Part shown: one piece after another, positions 1 through 9,500 of the stretch
How positions within the stretch are numbered: position 1 is the first letter of the stretch
Layout of the letters: each line of letters opens with the position of its first letter
Source: Terrabacter sp. MAHUQ-38
GTDB lineage: Bacteria > Actinomycetota > Actinomycetes > Actinomycetales > Dermatophilaceae
Direction: 5' to 3'
Length of the DNA: 64,000 nucleotides
Assembly (NCBI RefSeq): GCF_014518425.1
Contig: NZ_JACVCU010000001.1
Location: 930,001-994,000 of the forward strand
Translations under genes and position numbers: made by a program
The notes under the pieces: model-generated
Told to the model about the DNA's origin: nothing
Seen by the model: the letters and a program-made list of their open reading frames with translations, nothing else
Databases searched by the model: none

Positions 1-430
1 CGCGCTCAACCACGTCGTCGGCTTCGGTAGAGCGCGCGGAGCTCGACCAAGAGCCCGGCCCCCGCTCGCGGGCCGGCGGGGCGCTCGTCCCGTGGACGTC
101 CTCCCCGGGCGAAGTAAGCATCGGCTGGGGTGCGTCCACAGCGAAGCCGAGCGTCCCGTCAAGAACTGCGAACGGATCCTGGGCGATAGTGATGCCGCGC
201 TCAAGCATCTCCGCTCGTGACAGCAGTTCAAACGCAGTCAGATCGAGTGCGTCTGCGAGCTTCGAGAGCGCGGCTTGCGACGGGTACTTGCGGCCCTTCT
301 CGATCTCCGACAGGTAGGCGTAGCTCAGTTGCGTCTTCTCTTCGAGCTCGGTCCGCTTCATGCCTCGCTCGATCCGCGCCACCGAGACCGCCTTGCCAAG
401 GTACTCGGCAGCCCGCTTATCGGTAGCCAC
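1..430 (-). CDS. XRE-family HTH transcriptional regulator, 3' end outside window
   Basis: Reading leftward from a GTG at 430, the frame is open to the window edge and encodes an N-terminal Cro/C1-type helix-turn-helix: the segment ERGMKRTELEEKTQLSYAYL followed by SEIEKGRKYPS is the classic XRE helix 2-turn-helix 3 pattern, and ALSKLADALDLTAFELL completes the domain by about residue 75. A purine-rich GGGAGAG lies about 5 bases before the GTG, which decides the start. The tail beyond residue 80 is low-complexity and has no domain I recognise. It is divergent from the NYN/WhiB pair, so it plausibly autoregulates and controls the shared intergenic region (inference). The C-terminus cannot be described because it lies outside the window. 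Confidence 0.85.
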   Translation of the reverse strand, partial: MATDKRAAEYLGKAVSVARIERGMKRTELEEKTQLSYAYLSEIEKGRKYPSQAALSKLADALDLTAFELLSRAEMLERGITIAQDPFAVLDGTLGFAVDAPQPMLTSPGEDVHGTSAPPARERGPGSWSSSARSTEADDVVER

Positions 431-449
431 AAAACTCTCCCTCAGGGCC

Positions 450-480
450 TTGCTTGCTCCAGCGCAAAGCCATAATATTA
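450..480 (+). promoter_or_regulatory. Candidate promoter for NYN-whiB pair, with palindromic -10 region
   Basis: An AT-rich patch in an otherwise 70% G+C region contains TTGCTT (450-455), 17 bases, then TAATAT (473-478), which fits sigma-70 -35/-10 boxes and would give a leader of roughly 60 bases before the ATG at 549. The -10 lies inside the perfect palindrome TAATATTA (473-480), so the same site could serve the divergent XRE gene or be its operator. Prediction only. Confidence 0.4.
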
Positions 481-548
481 GTGCTGTTGGCATATCGATC
501 AGGTAGACCTCACACTGTCAGCCTCAATCTATTCGGAGCCTACTACAC

Positions 549-1052
549 ATGGCCGCAGTAAGTGTTACGCCGCTGGAGCGGGAACTGCACCTCATTGACG
601 TCGAGAACCTCATCGGCACGCCATACTTCACGGCCGCTGCTGTCCGCGCGCTCCGTTCCGCCTACAACTGCGTCAGCCAGGCCGCTACCGGGGCTCTGCA
701 GGTCATCGGAACGAGCGCGGCCTCCAACGTGCTCATCGCCGCTCTCGCATGGGGAAGCGCGCGCCCCGTCTTCGAGAACGGCCCTGATGGTGCGGACCGC
801 GCCCTGCTCGCTGCGGGTGAGTTCGCCCCCGAGCGCCGGTTCGGCCGCATCGTCATCGGCTCCGGCGACCACGTCTTCGCGTTCTACGCGGCCGACCTCC
901 AGAGCAAGGGAGTCGAAGTGACTGTCGTCTGCCGTCCGGAGGCGCTGTCCCGCAAGCTGCTGCTTGCCGTCAACGACGTGCGTTACCTGCCGCACATCGA
1001 CAGCGGGCCGACCGCGCCGGCGAGCCACGGCGCCCTGGGGCGGGTTGCCTGA
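549..1052 (+). CDS. NYN-domain (PIN-like) putative ribonuclease
   Basis: The 167-residue product has the layout of a NYN/LabA-type PIN-fold nuclease: HLIDVENL (first acidic residue D17), NGPDGADRALL (D80/D83) and IVIGSGDHVF (D107), the three acidic clusters that bind metal in this family. Such proteins cleave RNA or act in regulation. Its stop codon overlaps the start of the following whiB-like gene (ATGA), so the two are translationally coupled. It is divergent from an XRE regulator and sits beside the large helicase/methyltransferase operon, so a link with host defence is possible but is inference. The exact substrate cannot be told from sequence. Confidence 0.8.
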   Translation: MAAVSVTPLERELHLIDVENLIGTPYFTAAAVRALRSAYNCVSQAATGALQVIGTSAASNVLIAALAWGSARPVFENGPDGADRALLAAGEFAPERRFGRIVIGSGDHVFAFYAADLQSKGVEVTVVCRPEALSRKLLLAVNDVRYLPHIDSGPTAPASHGALGRVA

Positions 1053-1477
1053 TGGCGGTCAGGCGGGGACGTCCCTTAGCGATGCCCGACCTCCGTGCGC
1101 CGGACATCATGCCGGTTCCGATGGAGCTGCTCGACCGCGGCGCGTGCGGCGGCCGGGCGAGCGTTTTCGACGACGAGAGCGAGACGATGCCCGCCAAGCT
1201 GTTGTGCGCGTCTTGTCCCGTGCGAGCGCGTTGCCTCGACCATGCTCTCGAGTTCGAGGAGTTCGGGGTCTGGGGTGGAACGACTCCCGAGGAGCGTGAC
1301 GTGATGCGCGGCCACCCTTTCAGGTGGACCTGGGAGCAGCGAGTCGAGGCCCAACGGCTTCGCACGGTCTTCAGCCGCGGTGTGGCCGAGGAGATCATCG
1401 CGGCCGAGTACGCCGTGTCCACGCGCTCGGTTCAGCGCAAGAAGATCGAGTACCTCGCGCTCACGGCGGCGGCGTAG
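1052..1477 (+). CDS. WhiB-like iron-sulfur transcriptional regulator
   Basis: The 141-residue protein carries the four WhiB cysteines C32, C52, C55 and C61 (C-x19-C-x2-C-x5-C), which ligate a [4Fe-4S] cluster, followed by the family's tryptophan-glycine turn GVWGG (72-76) and TTPEER. WhiB proteins bind sigma factor region 4 and sense redox or nitric oxide. The C-terminal part (about 100-135) reads like an extra helix-turn-helix (GVAEEIIAAEYAVSTRSVQ), which is longer than a minimal Wbl protein. Start: the ATG at 1052 overlaps the stop of the NYN gene; an in-frame ATG at 1082 is an alternative. Pairing of a Wbl with a NYN nuclease next to a defence operon suggests regulation of the island, which is inference. 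Confidence 0.9.
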   Translation: MAVRRGRPLAMPDLRAPDIMPVPMELLDRGACGGRASVFDDESETMPAKLLCASCPVRARCLDHALEFEEFGVWGGTTPEERDVMRGHPFRWTWEQRVEAQRLRTVFSRGVAEEIIAAEYAVSTRSVQRKKIEYLALTAAA

Positions 1478-1636
1478 GCGACTGCGCCCGGAACGGCATG
1501 CCCAACTCGGCTCTCGGCAGGCAGCCTCGGCAGGCAGCCGGGGGCTCGAAGCACTCATCGTCCGTCTCGGCCCCTCTCGTACCCAAGGCAAGGCTCATTC
1601 GACGAGTGAAACAGGATTGATCGTGGAGCACTGGTT

Positions 1637-2638
1637 CTATCCGGTCGAGTCGAGAGAACCCAAGTAGGTCCAAGTGGCCCCGATCAGCGCCACTCCGGCA
1701 CCGGATTCGTTGAGGATGACGGTGCCTCCGTGGGGCAGCAGGCTTGTCCAGCGACGGGCCGCGGCGAATGCAACCGGTCCGACTTCGTTGGAGAGCAGGT
1801 CGACCGCATCGGGATCATAGAGATCCGCGACGCGAGGCAGGAGCCTCAGCGGCCGCCCCTCTGGCGGGGTAGGCCACGGGTCACCGGGGCGCAACCTGCC
1901 AAGATCCACGCCGACGGCCGTCTCGCGAGCTTGATGGCTCGCGGCCTGAACCGCAATCTGGGCGAGCTGAAGCTCGTCGTGCATCGCCTCGAACTCGGCT
2001 TCGAGTGATTGCAGACGGACTTGGGCAGCAGCGTTTGCCTTGGCCAGCCCACGCGCCTCCGCGAGCTGAGCCGCGGCGATCTTGAGCTGCTGCTGGGATC
2101 TCTGGACCTGGAGCACGAGGTGTGCCACTTTTGGTGGCGGCGGAACGTCGCCGGCCTTCAACTGGGCGATCCGGGTGAGCACGGCGCCCATCTCGTTCTT
2201 CAGCGGCAGATCAGCCTGTAGGGCGAGCTGAGTCACCTGCTTGGCGTACTGCTCCAACTTCTCGAGTGTCGGCAGGGACTCGAAGTGGAACTCGGCGTTT
2301 CGGATGTTCGCTACCGTCTCCATGAGGTCGTAGAACATGGGCGTTTTGGGCAGCACCTCACGCAACGGCGAGTCGCTGTTCTTTGCGGGCTCGCGCAGGC
2401 AGAAGGCGGGGTCACGCAAGTTGAGCTTCTGCTTGTACATCGGAGGCGGGTTGTAGCCTTGCACGCGCTTCTGGCGGAGCGCCTCGAGCCAGTTCGGTCC
2501 AGCGATCGGCTGCATGAATGCGTCGTACTTGTAGCCGAGGTCCCAGCCGACGGCGCGGAGCATGGTCGAGATCGTCCCCAAGATGTTCCCGATGTCCGCT
2601 GCGGCCGGGAGGTACACCTTGAAGGGCCGCACGTTCAT
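1637..2638 (-). CDS. HEPN-like coiled-coil protein, last gene of candidate defence operon
   Basis: The 333-residue protein has no close family I can name. Residues 100-120 contain MFYDLMETVANIRNAEFHF, with R113-x4-H118 matching the HEPN RNase motif (R-X4-6-H) as found in Swt1-type HEPN domains. Residues about 165-245 are Ala/Gln/Glu-rich and look coiled-coil. The C-terminal 80 residues (LRLLPRVADLYDPDAVDLL and onward) form a separate small domain of unknown function. The ATG at 2638 overlaps the stop of the upstream 186-residue gene (ATGA), so the open frame upstream of it is not used. As the last gene of a five-gene operon with two helicases and a methyltransferase, it could be the effector (RNA cleavage, inferred). 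The HEPN call rests on motif and context only. Confidence 0.6.
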   Translation of the reverse strand: MNVRPFKVYLPAAADIGNILGTISTMLRAVGWDLGYKYDAFMQPIAGPNWLEALRQKRVQGYNPPPMYKQKLNLRDPAFCLREPAKNSDSPLREVLPKTPMFYDLMETVANIRNAEFHFESLPTLEKLEQYAKQVTQLALQADLPLKNEMGAVLTRIAQLKAGDVPPPPKVAHLVLQVQRSQQQLKIAAAQLAEARGLAKANAAAQVRLQSLEAEFEAMHDELQLAQIAVQAASHQARETAVGVDLGRLRPGDPWPTPPEGRPLRLLPRVADLYDPDAVDLLSNEVGPVAFAAARRWTSLLPHGGTVILNESGAGVALIGATWTYLGSLDSTG

Positions 2639-3195
2639 TCCGACACCCCCTGCTTGCGCAGCATCGGGACGATACGTGTGATGACGAAGGCGACCAGTGG
2701 CCCCAAGGGATCGCCCGCTGGGAACCGTGCACACAGGTAGTTGCGGCGCCTCCCCTGATCTCCCAGCACCTCGGCACGCGTCCCCGTGTCGAGCGCGCCC
2801 GCCTCCACGAGGAAGGCCGACGCAGAGCCGTCCAGGGCCGCGTCGAGATCGGCTACGGTGGCCTGCCGCATGCTTCCGAACGGGTTCTTGTGATCCCACT
2901 TGGCGATGCCGAGCTCGCAGACGTCGGTGCCGTCGTCGCTCGCCCGGACCCCCATGCGGAGACGGTTGACCAACCGTTCGTACTCCGGCGGGCTGTCTAC
3001 GCGACTCGTCACCGCACACTGCCCGCCGTCCTCCCACCGTTGGTAGGTGAGCTCTAGGAGCACGTCTCCTGCGGCCACCACCCCGGCCACTTCGAGCGCG
3101 TGCTGCGCGTCGCCTCCCATGTCCGTGGTCTCGACCTCGGTGCCCCCGTGGTCAGGCACCATCAGCACGGCAGGGCCGATCTGCAGACGACTCAC
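2635..3195 (-). CDS. Conserved-operon protein of unknown function
   Basis: The 186-residue soluble protein has no signal peptide, transmembrane segment or motif I recognise. It is acidic in the first two thirds (many D, E, G) and ends in a hydrophobic amphipathic stretch (GPLVAFVITRIVPMLRKQG). It is certainly translated: its GTG start (3195) overlaps the stop of the SNF2 gene (GTGA) and its stop overlaps the next gene (ATGA). That tight coupling suggests it forms a complex with the flanking SNF2 helicase and HEPN protein in fixed stoichiometry (inference). I do not assign a function. Confidence 0.75.
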   Translation of the reverse strand: MSRLQIGPAVLMVPDHGGTEVETTDMGGDAQHALEVAGVVAAGDVLLELTYQRWEDGGQCAVTSRVDSPPEYERLVNRLRMGVRASDDGTDVCELGIAKWDHKNPFGSMRQATVADLDAALDGSASAFLVEAGALDTGTRAEVLGDQGRRRNYLCARFPAGDPLGPLVAFVITRIVPMLRKQGVSE

Positions 3196-6100
3196 TCCGT
3201 GTCACTCCCCACGAGGTTGTCAGCGACAGTCTCACTCTGCGCGTCTGGGGCAGCCCTGATCTCCACCCTGGCGACGCCGAGCAGGGTCACGTCGCCGACG
3301 CCCTGGCTCTGCCGGTGGAGCTCGGCCAGGCGCTCCATGCGCTCCCGACCCAGTCGCTCGACGAGACCCTCGTTGCCCTGGACGGTGCTCTGCCAGACCG
3401 GAAGGATCTGCCGGTCACCGGGGTCTTTGCTCGCGGTGAGTCGGTCCAAGGTCTTTCGTGACTGGTCGAGCTTGTCGGCCGCAGCCTTGTCTCGGTAGTC
3501 GAAGAAGGCGTTGATCTTGTCCACCTCCCGCATCAGGCGGCTCTGAGCGTCTTTGGCAGCGTCGGCTTCCAGCGCGGCCGAGACGGTCCAAGCGTGCTCG
3601 CCCGCTTCCGTGATCGCGGCGTCGAGCGAGTCAAACACAGCCGCCTCGATCTCTTCCGGCACGATGGCCGCGTCATTCTCGAGATGCGTCGCCCGTTCGA
3701 CCAAGAGCTTGGCGCGGTCCTCGTCAGGTCCGGTCTGGTCGTCCACGAAGCTCGTGTGTAGCTCCCGGATGGTCTTCAGTCCGGGCACGGTGATCTGGTG
3801 TATGACGAGCCAACCACTGGCGGGCTCGAGGCTCGCGTCCGCCGGGACGACGACACCCGTGGCGCTGCCGTCGTACTTCTGCTGGGTGACCCGTTCCACC
3901 AGGTCATCGATCACCGGATGCCCGAGCGCCATGTACTCGACGTGCTCACTGTCCGGAGCGACGTCGGGTCTGAACGTGACGGTGCGCTTGGTGCCTACGT
4001 CCTTCGTGTGCCGGGGGTAGTCGCTGATGAACGGCTCATGGAAGGCGATTTTGTAGGTTCCGTCTGGCTCTTCTCGTAGCCAGGTGTTGACGTCAGCAAG
4101 CAGGGCCAGACCGAACCGCTCCATGTCGCCGGCGGGGATCCGCTGCGAACCTTCCTCGAGTTCCTGGACGACCTCCTTGGAGAACGACTTCGTCTCCATG
4201 ATGAAGTCGCGCAGCTTCTCCTCGGCCTCGCGTGCCTCGGCGATCCGCTTCCCGACGTCAGCCTCGTACTTCGCCAGTTCTGCGTCGCGCTCGGCGTCAC
4301 CGAGCTGGAAGATCCGCTTCAGGTCGGTCTCGGTGTCTCCGAGGATCGGGTCGAGGCCGCCGACGGTCTGTTCGAAGATGCCGATCCGGTTCTCCAGGAC
4401 GTCGAGGACTCTTTCCTCGATCGTGCCCCGGATCCAGAAGTTGAAGACTTGGACCACGTTCGTCTGACCGAGCCGGTCGACGCGGCCGATGCGCTGCTCC
4501 ACCCGCATCGGGTTCCAGGGCAGGTCGTAGTTGACCAGGAGGTGGCAGAACTGGAAGTTGCGCCCCTCGCCGCCGGCTTCGGTGCTGAGCAGGATGGTGG
4601 GCTTGTCCGAGGTCCGGAAGGCTTCTACCTCCTCGTCCTTGGCGGCCGGCTTGAGCTGGCCGTGGAAGAGGTGGACTTTCCAGCCCAACTCCTCCTCGAG
4701 GCGTGCCTTGAGGTACTCCTGCGTCTGTCGGAACTCGGTGAAGAGGAGAACCTTCGGGTTCTCCTCCTGCCGCTCAAGATCTTTGAGCCCGGCGATGAGC
4801 GCGTCGGCCTTCGAGTCGGTGGGCAGCTCGTCCAAGAGGCGGACGAGATGCCTGAGCTCGGCGGCCTCCTTCTGGCTTAGATCGCCGATGGCCGTCAACA
4901 GCTGGCTGAGCACTGCCTCGTCGTCGACCTCCTCGTCAAGACGCTCGGCGAGGTCAAGCAGCGGTTTGGCCAGCGCCGTGGCAGCCGCGGCCGTCGTGGA
5001 GTCCTGTTCGAGTTTCGAGCGCCGCTTGTCGAGCGACATTCGAAGCGCGCGGGTGCTGCTCGCCATCAGCTTCTGGAAGATGACCATGACGAAGCCGATC
5101 GCAGTGTTATTCTGTGTGGCTGCCAGCTGGTAGCCGTTCCGCACGTAGTCCTCGACCGCATTCAGCGCCGTCCGCTCCGCCTCCGTAAGGGCGACCTCCC
5201 AGCGGTGTGCCTGCCGGGGCATGAAACCGCCGACGACCTTCTTGCGGTTACGGATCAGGATCTGGCTGAGCAAGTGCTCGTCCGCGAGCTCGTCGCAGAC
5301 CGCTGCGATGCCTTCCGGGCCGGCACACAGTTCCGCCTCGACCCTGGTGGCTTCCTTGCCGAGCCAGCCAGAGACCTTCGCGAGGATCTCCTCTTGGTTG
5401 TCACGATCTGCGTACCCGTTGATCTTCAGATCCTGAACGAGTGCGTTCAGCCCTGGAACCCTGTCACGGTGGTTGGTGAAATGCCCCAAGGTCGGGAACA
5501 GTGCGGGGTCGAGCAGCTCGATGAGCCCGTAGATCTCTCCAGGGTCGAGCTGCATCGGCGTCGCGGTGAGGAAGAGGGCTGAGCGCTTGGAGAAGGTCTG
5601 CGGCGAGACGAGCTGCTCCACGACGCGGTACAGCTTGGTTCGCTCGACCTTGTTGCCGATGTACCGAACTCGTGCGTGGTGGGCCTCGTCGACGATGACC
5701 AGGTCCCAATCGACAGCGGTGGCAAGCCGGTTCCATTCCCTGGTTGTGATCCACGAGCTCGACACGATCGAGCTTTTGATGTGCTCGAACGGGTTGGTAT
5801 CGGCTCCGTGCTGGTTGCGCAGATACCTCGCCGTCTCGCTGTTGATGATGGAGAACGTCTCGTTGAACTTCGTCTTCAGCTCGTACTGCCACTGCCGCAT
5901 GAGGTTCGGTGGGACGACGATGAGGACACGGTCGGCGCCCTTCCGTGCGCGGAGCTCTTTCAGGATCACACCGGCCTCGATGGTCTTGCCCAGACCGACC
6001 TCGTCGCACAGGAGAAAGCGATGGGGGTAGGCAGAGATGACCCGGTGTACCACCGAGACCTGGTGCGGCTTCAGGTCGATGCGGGACTCACCCAGCGCGA

Positions 6101-6518
6101 TCAGGTCTCGGTTGAGCGCTTCCAGATGGTGCGCGTGCGCGGTGAGGGCGAGCCAGAATTGACGGGGCGTGCCCACCATGCCGTTGCGGAGCCGGTTGGC
6201 CGGGTCCATGAGGATGTGGGGACGCAGGTCCTTCTCCTGGACCACTGTCACGTGAGACCCGACGGCAACGTTCCAGCGAGGAGGCTCAGCGTTCGAGAGG
6301 CCTTGAACGACTCCGATCTCGCCGGTGGTGACACGACGCACCGAGCCGCTGAGCTCCACGCGGCGGACGATCTGGGGTGCTCGCCTAAAGATGCGTACGT
6401 CGTCGAAGTCGTCGAACTGAACCGTGACATGGTGGCCGGTCAACTCGGTAATGACGCCGAACCGTTCCTCCCCCATGTCCTGCCACGAGACGAGCCCACC
6501 CTGAATCATTCCGACCAC
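3192..6518 (-). CDS. RapA/DrmD-like SNF2-family helicase
   Basis: The 1108-residue SNF2 ATPase has motif I DEVGLGKT (172-179), motif II DEAH (277-280), motif III LTATPMQ, and a C-terminal helicase lobe with LLFTEFRQTQEYL, STEAGGEGRNFQ and the arginine-finger segment MRVEQRIGRVDRLGQ. The first 100 residues form a Tudor/SH3-like beta-rich module (VTVQFDDFDDVRIFRR), as in RapA/HepA and in the DISARM helicase DrmD, its closest functional analogues known to me. Residues 750-850 are charged coiled-coil. Start: GTG at 6518 with AGGTAGG five bases upstream; an ATG three codons in is the alternative. It lies 14 bases after the methyltransferase gene and overlaps the next gene by four bases. Likely role: DNA translocase of a defence complex (inference). 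Confidence 0.88.
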   Translation of the reverse strand: MVGMIQGGLVSWQDMGEERFGVITELTGHHVTVQFDDFDDVRIFRRAPQIVRRVELSGSVRRVTTGEIGVVQGLSNAEPPRWNVAVGSHVTVVQEKDLRPHILMDPANRLRNGMVGTPRQFWLALTAHAHHLEALNRDLIALGESRIDLKPHQVSVVHRVISAYPHRFLLCDEVGLGKTIEAGVILKELRARKGADRVLIVVPPNLMRQWQYELKTKFNETFSIINSETARYLRNQHGADTNPFEHIKSSIVSSSWITTREWNRLATAVDWDLVIVDEAHHARVRYIGNKVERTKLYRVVEQLVSPQTFSKRSALFLTATPMQLDPGEIYGLIELLDPALFPTLGHFTNHRDRVPGLNALVQDLKINGYADRDNQEEILAKVSGWLGKEATRVEAELCAGPEGIAAVCDELADEHLLSQILIRNRKKVVGGFMPRQAHRWEVALTEAERTALNAVEDYVRNGYQLAATQNNTAIGFVMVIFQKLMASSTRALRMSLDKRRSKLEQDSTTAAAATALAKPLLDLAERLDEEVDDEAVLSQLLTAIGDLSQKEAAELRHLVRLLDELPTDSKADALIAGLKDLERQEENPKVLLFTEFRQTQEYLKARLEEELGWKVHLFHGQLKPAAKDEEVEAFRTSDKPTILLSTEAGGEGRNFQFCHLLVNYDLPWNPMRVEQRIGRVDRLGQTNVVQVFNFWIRGTIEERVLDVLENRIGIFEQTVGGLDPILGDTETDLKRIFQLGDAERDAELAKYEADVGKRIAEAREAEEKLRDFIMETKSFSKEVVQELEEGSQRIPAGDMERFGLALLADVNTWLREEPDGTYKIAFHEPFISDYPRHTKDVGTKRTVTFRPDVAPDSEHVEYMALGHPVIDDLVERVTQQKYDGSATGVVVPADASLEPASGWLVIHQITVPGLKTIRELHTSFVDDQTGPDEDRAKLLVERATHLENDAAIVPEEIEAAVFDSLDAAITEAGEHAWTVSAALEADAAKDAQSRLMREVDKINAFFDYRDKAAADKLDQSRKTLDRLTASKDPGDRQILPVWQSTVQGNEGLVERLGRERMERLAELHRQSQGVGDVTLLGVARVEIRAAPDAQSETVADNLVGSDTE

Positions 6519-6532
6519 CGTTGCCTACCTTC

Positions 6533-9500
6533 TCAGAAGAGCCTGGCGCTAGTCGTGCCGCCAGGCTTAGCCTTGGGCGGCTGACGAAGTGCCGGTGGCA
6601 CGGCCGGCAGTTCGTCAGCGGCCACGAGCGGGCCGGCGACGATCTCATCGAGTAGCGCCACGCCCTCGGGCACACAAGCAATAGTCTCCCTGAGCGCGGC
6701 GACGATCTCGACGAGCTCGGTGCTCCACTCCGGCGACCACGTACTGGGCCGGATGTGGTCGAGCGGGGAGTCGCTGGACGCGGCTCGGCCCGCTGGCTTG
6801 GCCATTCGGTAGCCGAGCCATTTGGGGATGACATCCATGCCACTGACGGCGAACTTCCAGACCTCGTGGGGGACACCCGTGAGCATTCCGTCGGCCACGC
6901 GCAAGGTCTTGGAGTCGGGGCTGTACTTGATGTCGGCCTTTGACTCGGGTAGCCGGCTCGGCTCCGACTCCCAGATGACTCCGGCGGTGGGAAGCGCGTC
7001 GCTGCCGAATCGCTCGCCGAAGGTCTGAAGCCAGATCAGCTTCTCGCCGTGCGCGGCCATCCGCTGGAACAGCTCGCGGTCAGCCGTAAGCGGCACACGC
7101 GGACCGGGGGTTTCCAGCGCCTCGTGAAAGCGCTCGGTGTAGTCCGCACCGGCGAGTACGCCATAGGAGTAACTGAACAGCTGCTCGACAGTCACTTGAG
7201 TGTTGAGCTTTTCGCTGACCTTCGCAAGCGCCGCGGGATCGACGTTAGCAGTGCCGTTGGCGTCGCGAAAGAGAGGCACGATGTCTTTCCCGCCCCGACC
7301 ATTGAAGCAATGAAGGTCGGGTACGTCGGTCGAGACAGTTGCTGCTGGCCCCAGGCCCAGCCGATAGGAGGAGGTGGCGAGATAGACTTGGTTTTCCGAT
7401 AGAGACCACCAGAGGGAAGGGCTCTCAGTCTTCGCCATCCTGGGGTCATCGAACGCCCACTGCCGATCAAAGGAACGGAAGGCGTAGCGCCGAATAGGAG
7501 GGTGAGGCGCTCCAGACTTCAGATCAGCGATCCGCTCCCGTCCACCGACGCGCGACATAACGTCGCGTCCAGAACTCGGCGTCACGAACATGCGTGCACG
7601 CTGTGTAGGGTCACTCTCGCCAACGAGTGCCTGCCAGCGCCGCGTAAGAATATCTTTAGCTGTTGCGATAGGCCAAGTCCGACCGAACTTGCATCCAGGC
7701 TGTTGCCATGGGAACAAGTCCGCCAGTCGCGGGAACAAGACCCATTCAGCACCCCCCGTTGCATGGGTGAGTGGCGCACGCCAGTCAGTGCTGGCCTCGG
7801 CCGTGTTGAGCTTCGCCTTGCCCGTAGCAAGGTCTGTCAGGGCACCAAGCTTCTCAGCGCGGGTGCCGCGATAGCTCGCGTAATGCACTGGGGCCGGGGT
7901 TCTGCGGTTGCCGTTGCCCCGCCGCACCAAGGTCACGATCGCGACCGGCGACTCGATGTCGAAGACGTTCTCGTCCTTACGAGTTCCCTTGTTGTCGCCG
8001 TGGAGGTCAACGACCACGATCTCATCGGCGACCTCGCGTGCCAGTCGTCGGAGGCCCAGGAAGCCCGGGCCGTCCAGCCATGAGGACGCGGTAATCATGG
8101 AGACGACGGCCGGTCCCGTGTTCTCTTCGAACACCTTCCAGATCGCCCATCGCCAGAAGTAGACGTAGAGGTTGTAGAGGCTGGCGTGTGCACTGAAGAT
8201 CACATGCTTCTTGGCGTCGTCGAAGATGTCGTCGAACAGCGATCGGGACGCGCCGTCCTGAAGAGCGGTTATGAAACCCCCGGTACCGATGCTCGCCACA
8301 CGGTCGTACGGCGGGTTACCGATTAGGACGTTGTGGTTCCAGTCGTACTTCACCTCGTCGGCGTGCGCGCCCTCCGTGCTGATCGGGTCGGCAAGCTCGT
8401 CGATGACGTGCGGGTGCTTCGCGCCGAGGGTGTCGCCGAGGTAGATCGGCAGACGGGTCTGCTCGCGCAGCTCTTCGGAGATGTCCAGAGAGACCTTGAG
8501 GTGACTCACGGCGTACGAAGCGAGTGATATCTCGCAGGCCGACGCGTGTGCCAGGGCCGCCGCCTCGCCGGTGTCTCCCGCGTTGCGTCTGGCTTGGCGG
8601 ATCCACTCGACGAGGAACGTGCCGGTCCCGTTGGCAGGGTCGAACATCGAGACGACAGCGTCCTCGGGTTGGGCCAACCGTGGGATCCCGATCTCGGGAT
8701 GAGCCGCGGTGTACTCCGCCCACGTCGTCAAGTCGGCGACGCCGAGCGGCAGACCGAAGGACTTCAGCGCGTCGTCAACGGTCTTCACGATGTAGCGCAC
8801 CACCGGCAGCGGCGTGTAGAAGGCGCCGAGGTCCTTACGTTGCTTCGGGTCGTACTGCGCGAGGAACTCCTCGTAGAAGTAGACGACGGGGTCGTCGCGC
8901 TGGTTGTCGGCGCCGAAGTCGGCGAGCAGCTCGTCGACGTCGGTGACAGCCAGCTGCTCGGCGAGTTCGTTGAGCCCGAGTTCGTCGACGTCGATGACTC
9001 CGTCCGAGTCGTCACGGAAGCGTGAGTAGATCGCGTCGAGGAACTCGTTGTCGAACTTCAGGGCCGAGACCGACTGGTCTGCCTTGAACTTTTCAGGATG
9101 CGCGATGCGCGCGGTGAGCAGTCCGTAGACCATCGTCTGGGCGTAGACGTCCGCGAATCGCTCCGGCGTGAGATCGCCGAGAAGCTGCTGACGTACGTCG
9201 TTGAACAGCGCCCGGATCGGACCTGTCTCGGTCTCGACCTCGTACATCGTGCGGACCTCGTCGCGGACGTCCTGGGCGACCTCTGCCATTCGTGCCGACA
9301 ACGCCTTGGCCGACTTCATGCCCTCGCGGTAGCCGTGGAAGCCCTTTCCGTATTCCGGGCTCAGGACGATCTTCGGGCCGTGCGGCGATGCCCAGAACAG
9401 GTCGCTTACTCCCTTGCGCACCAGCAGGTCGAGGCGGGCCGGGGTCGGCTCATGGCTCCACGACAGGACGTTGAGGACGCGCTTGCGGTCCTTCTCGCGG

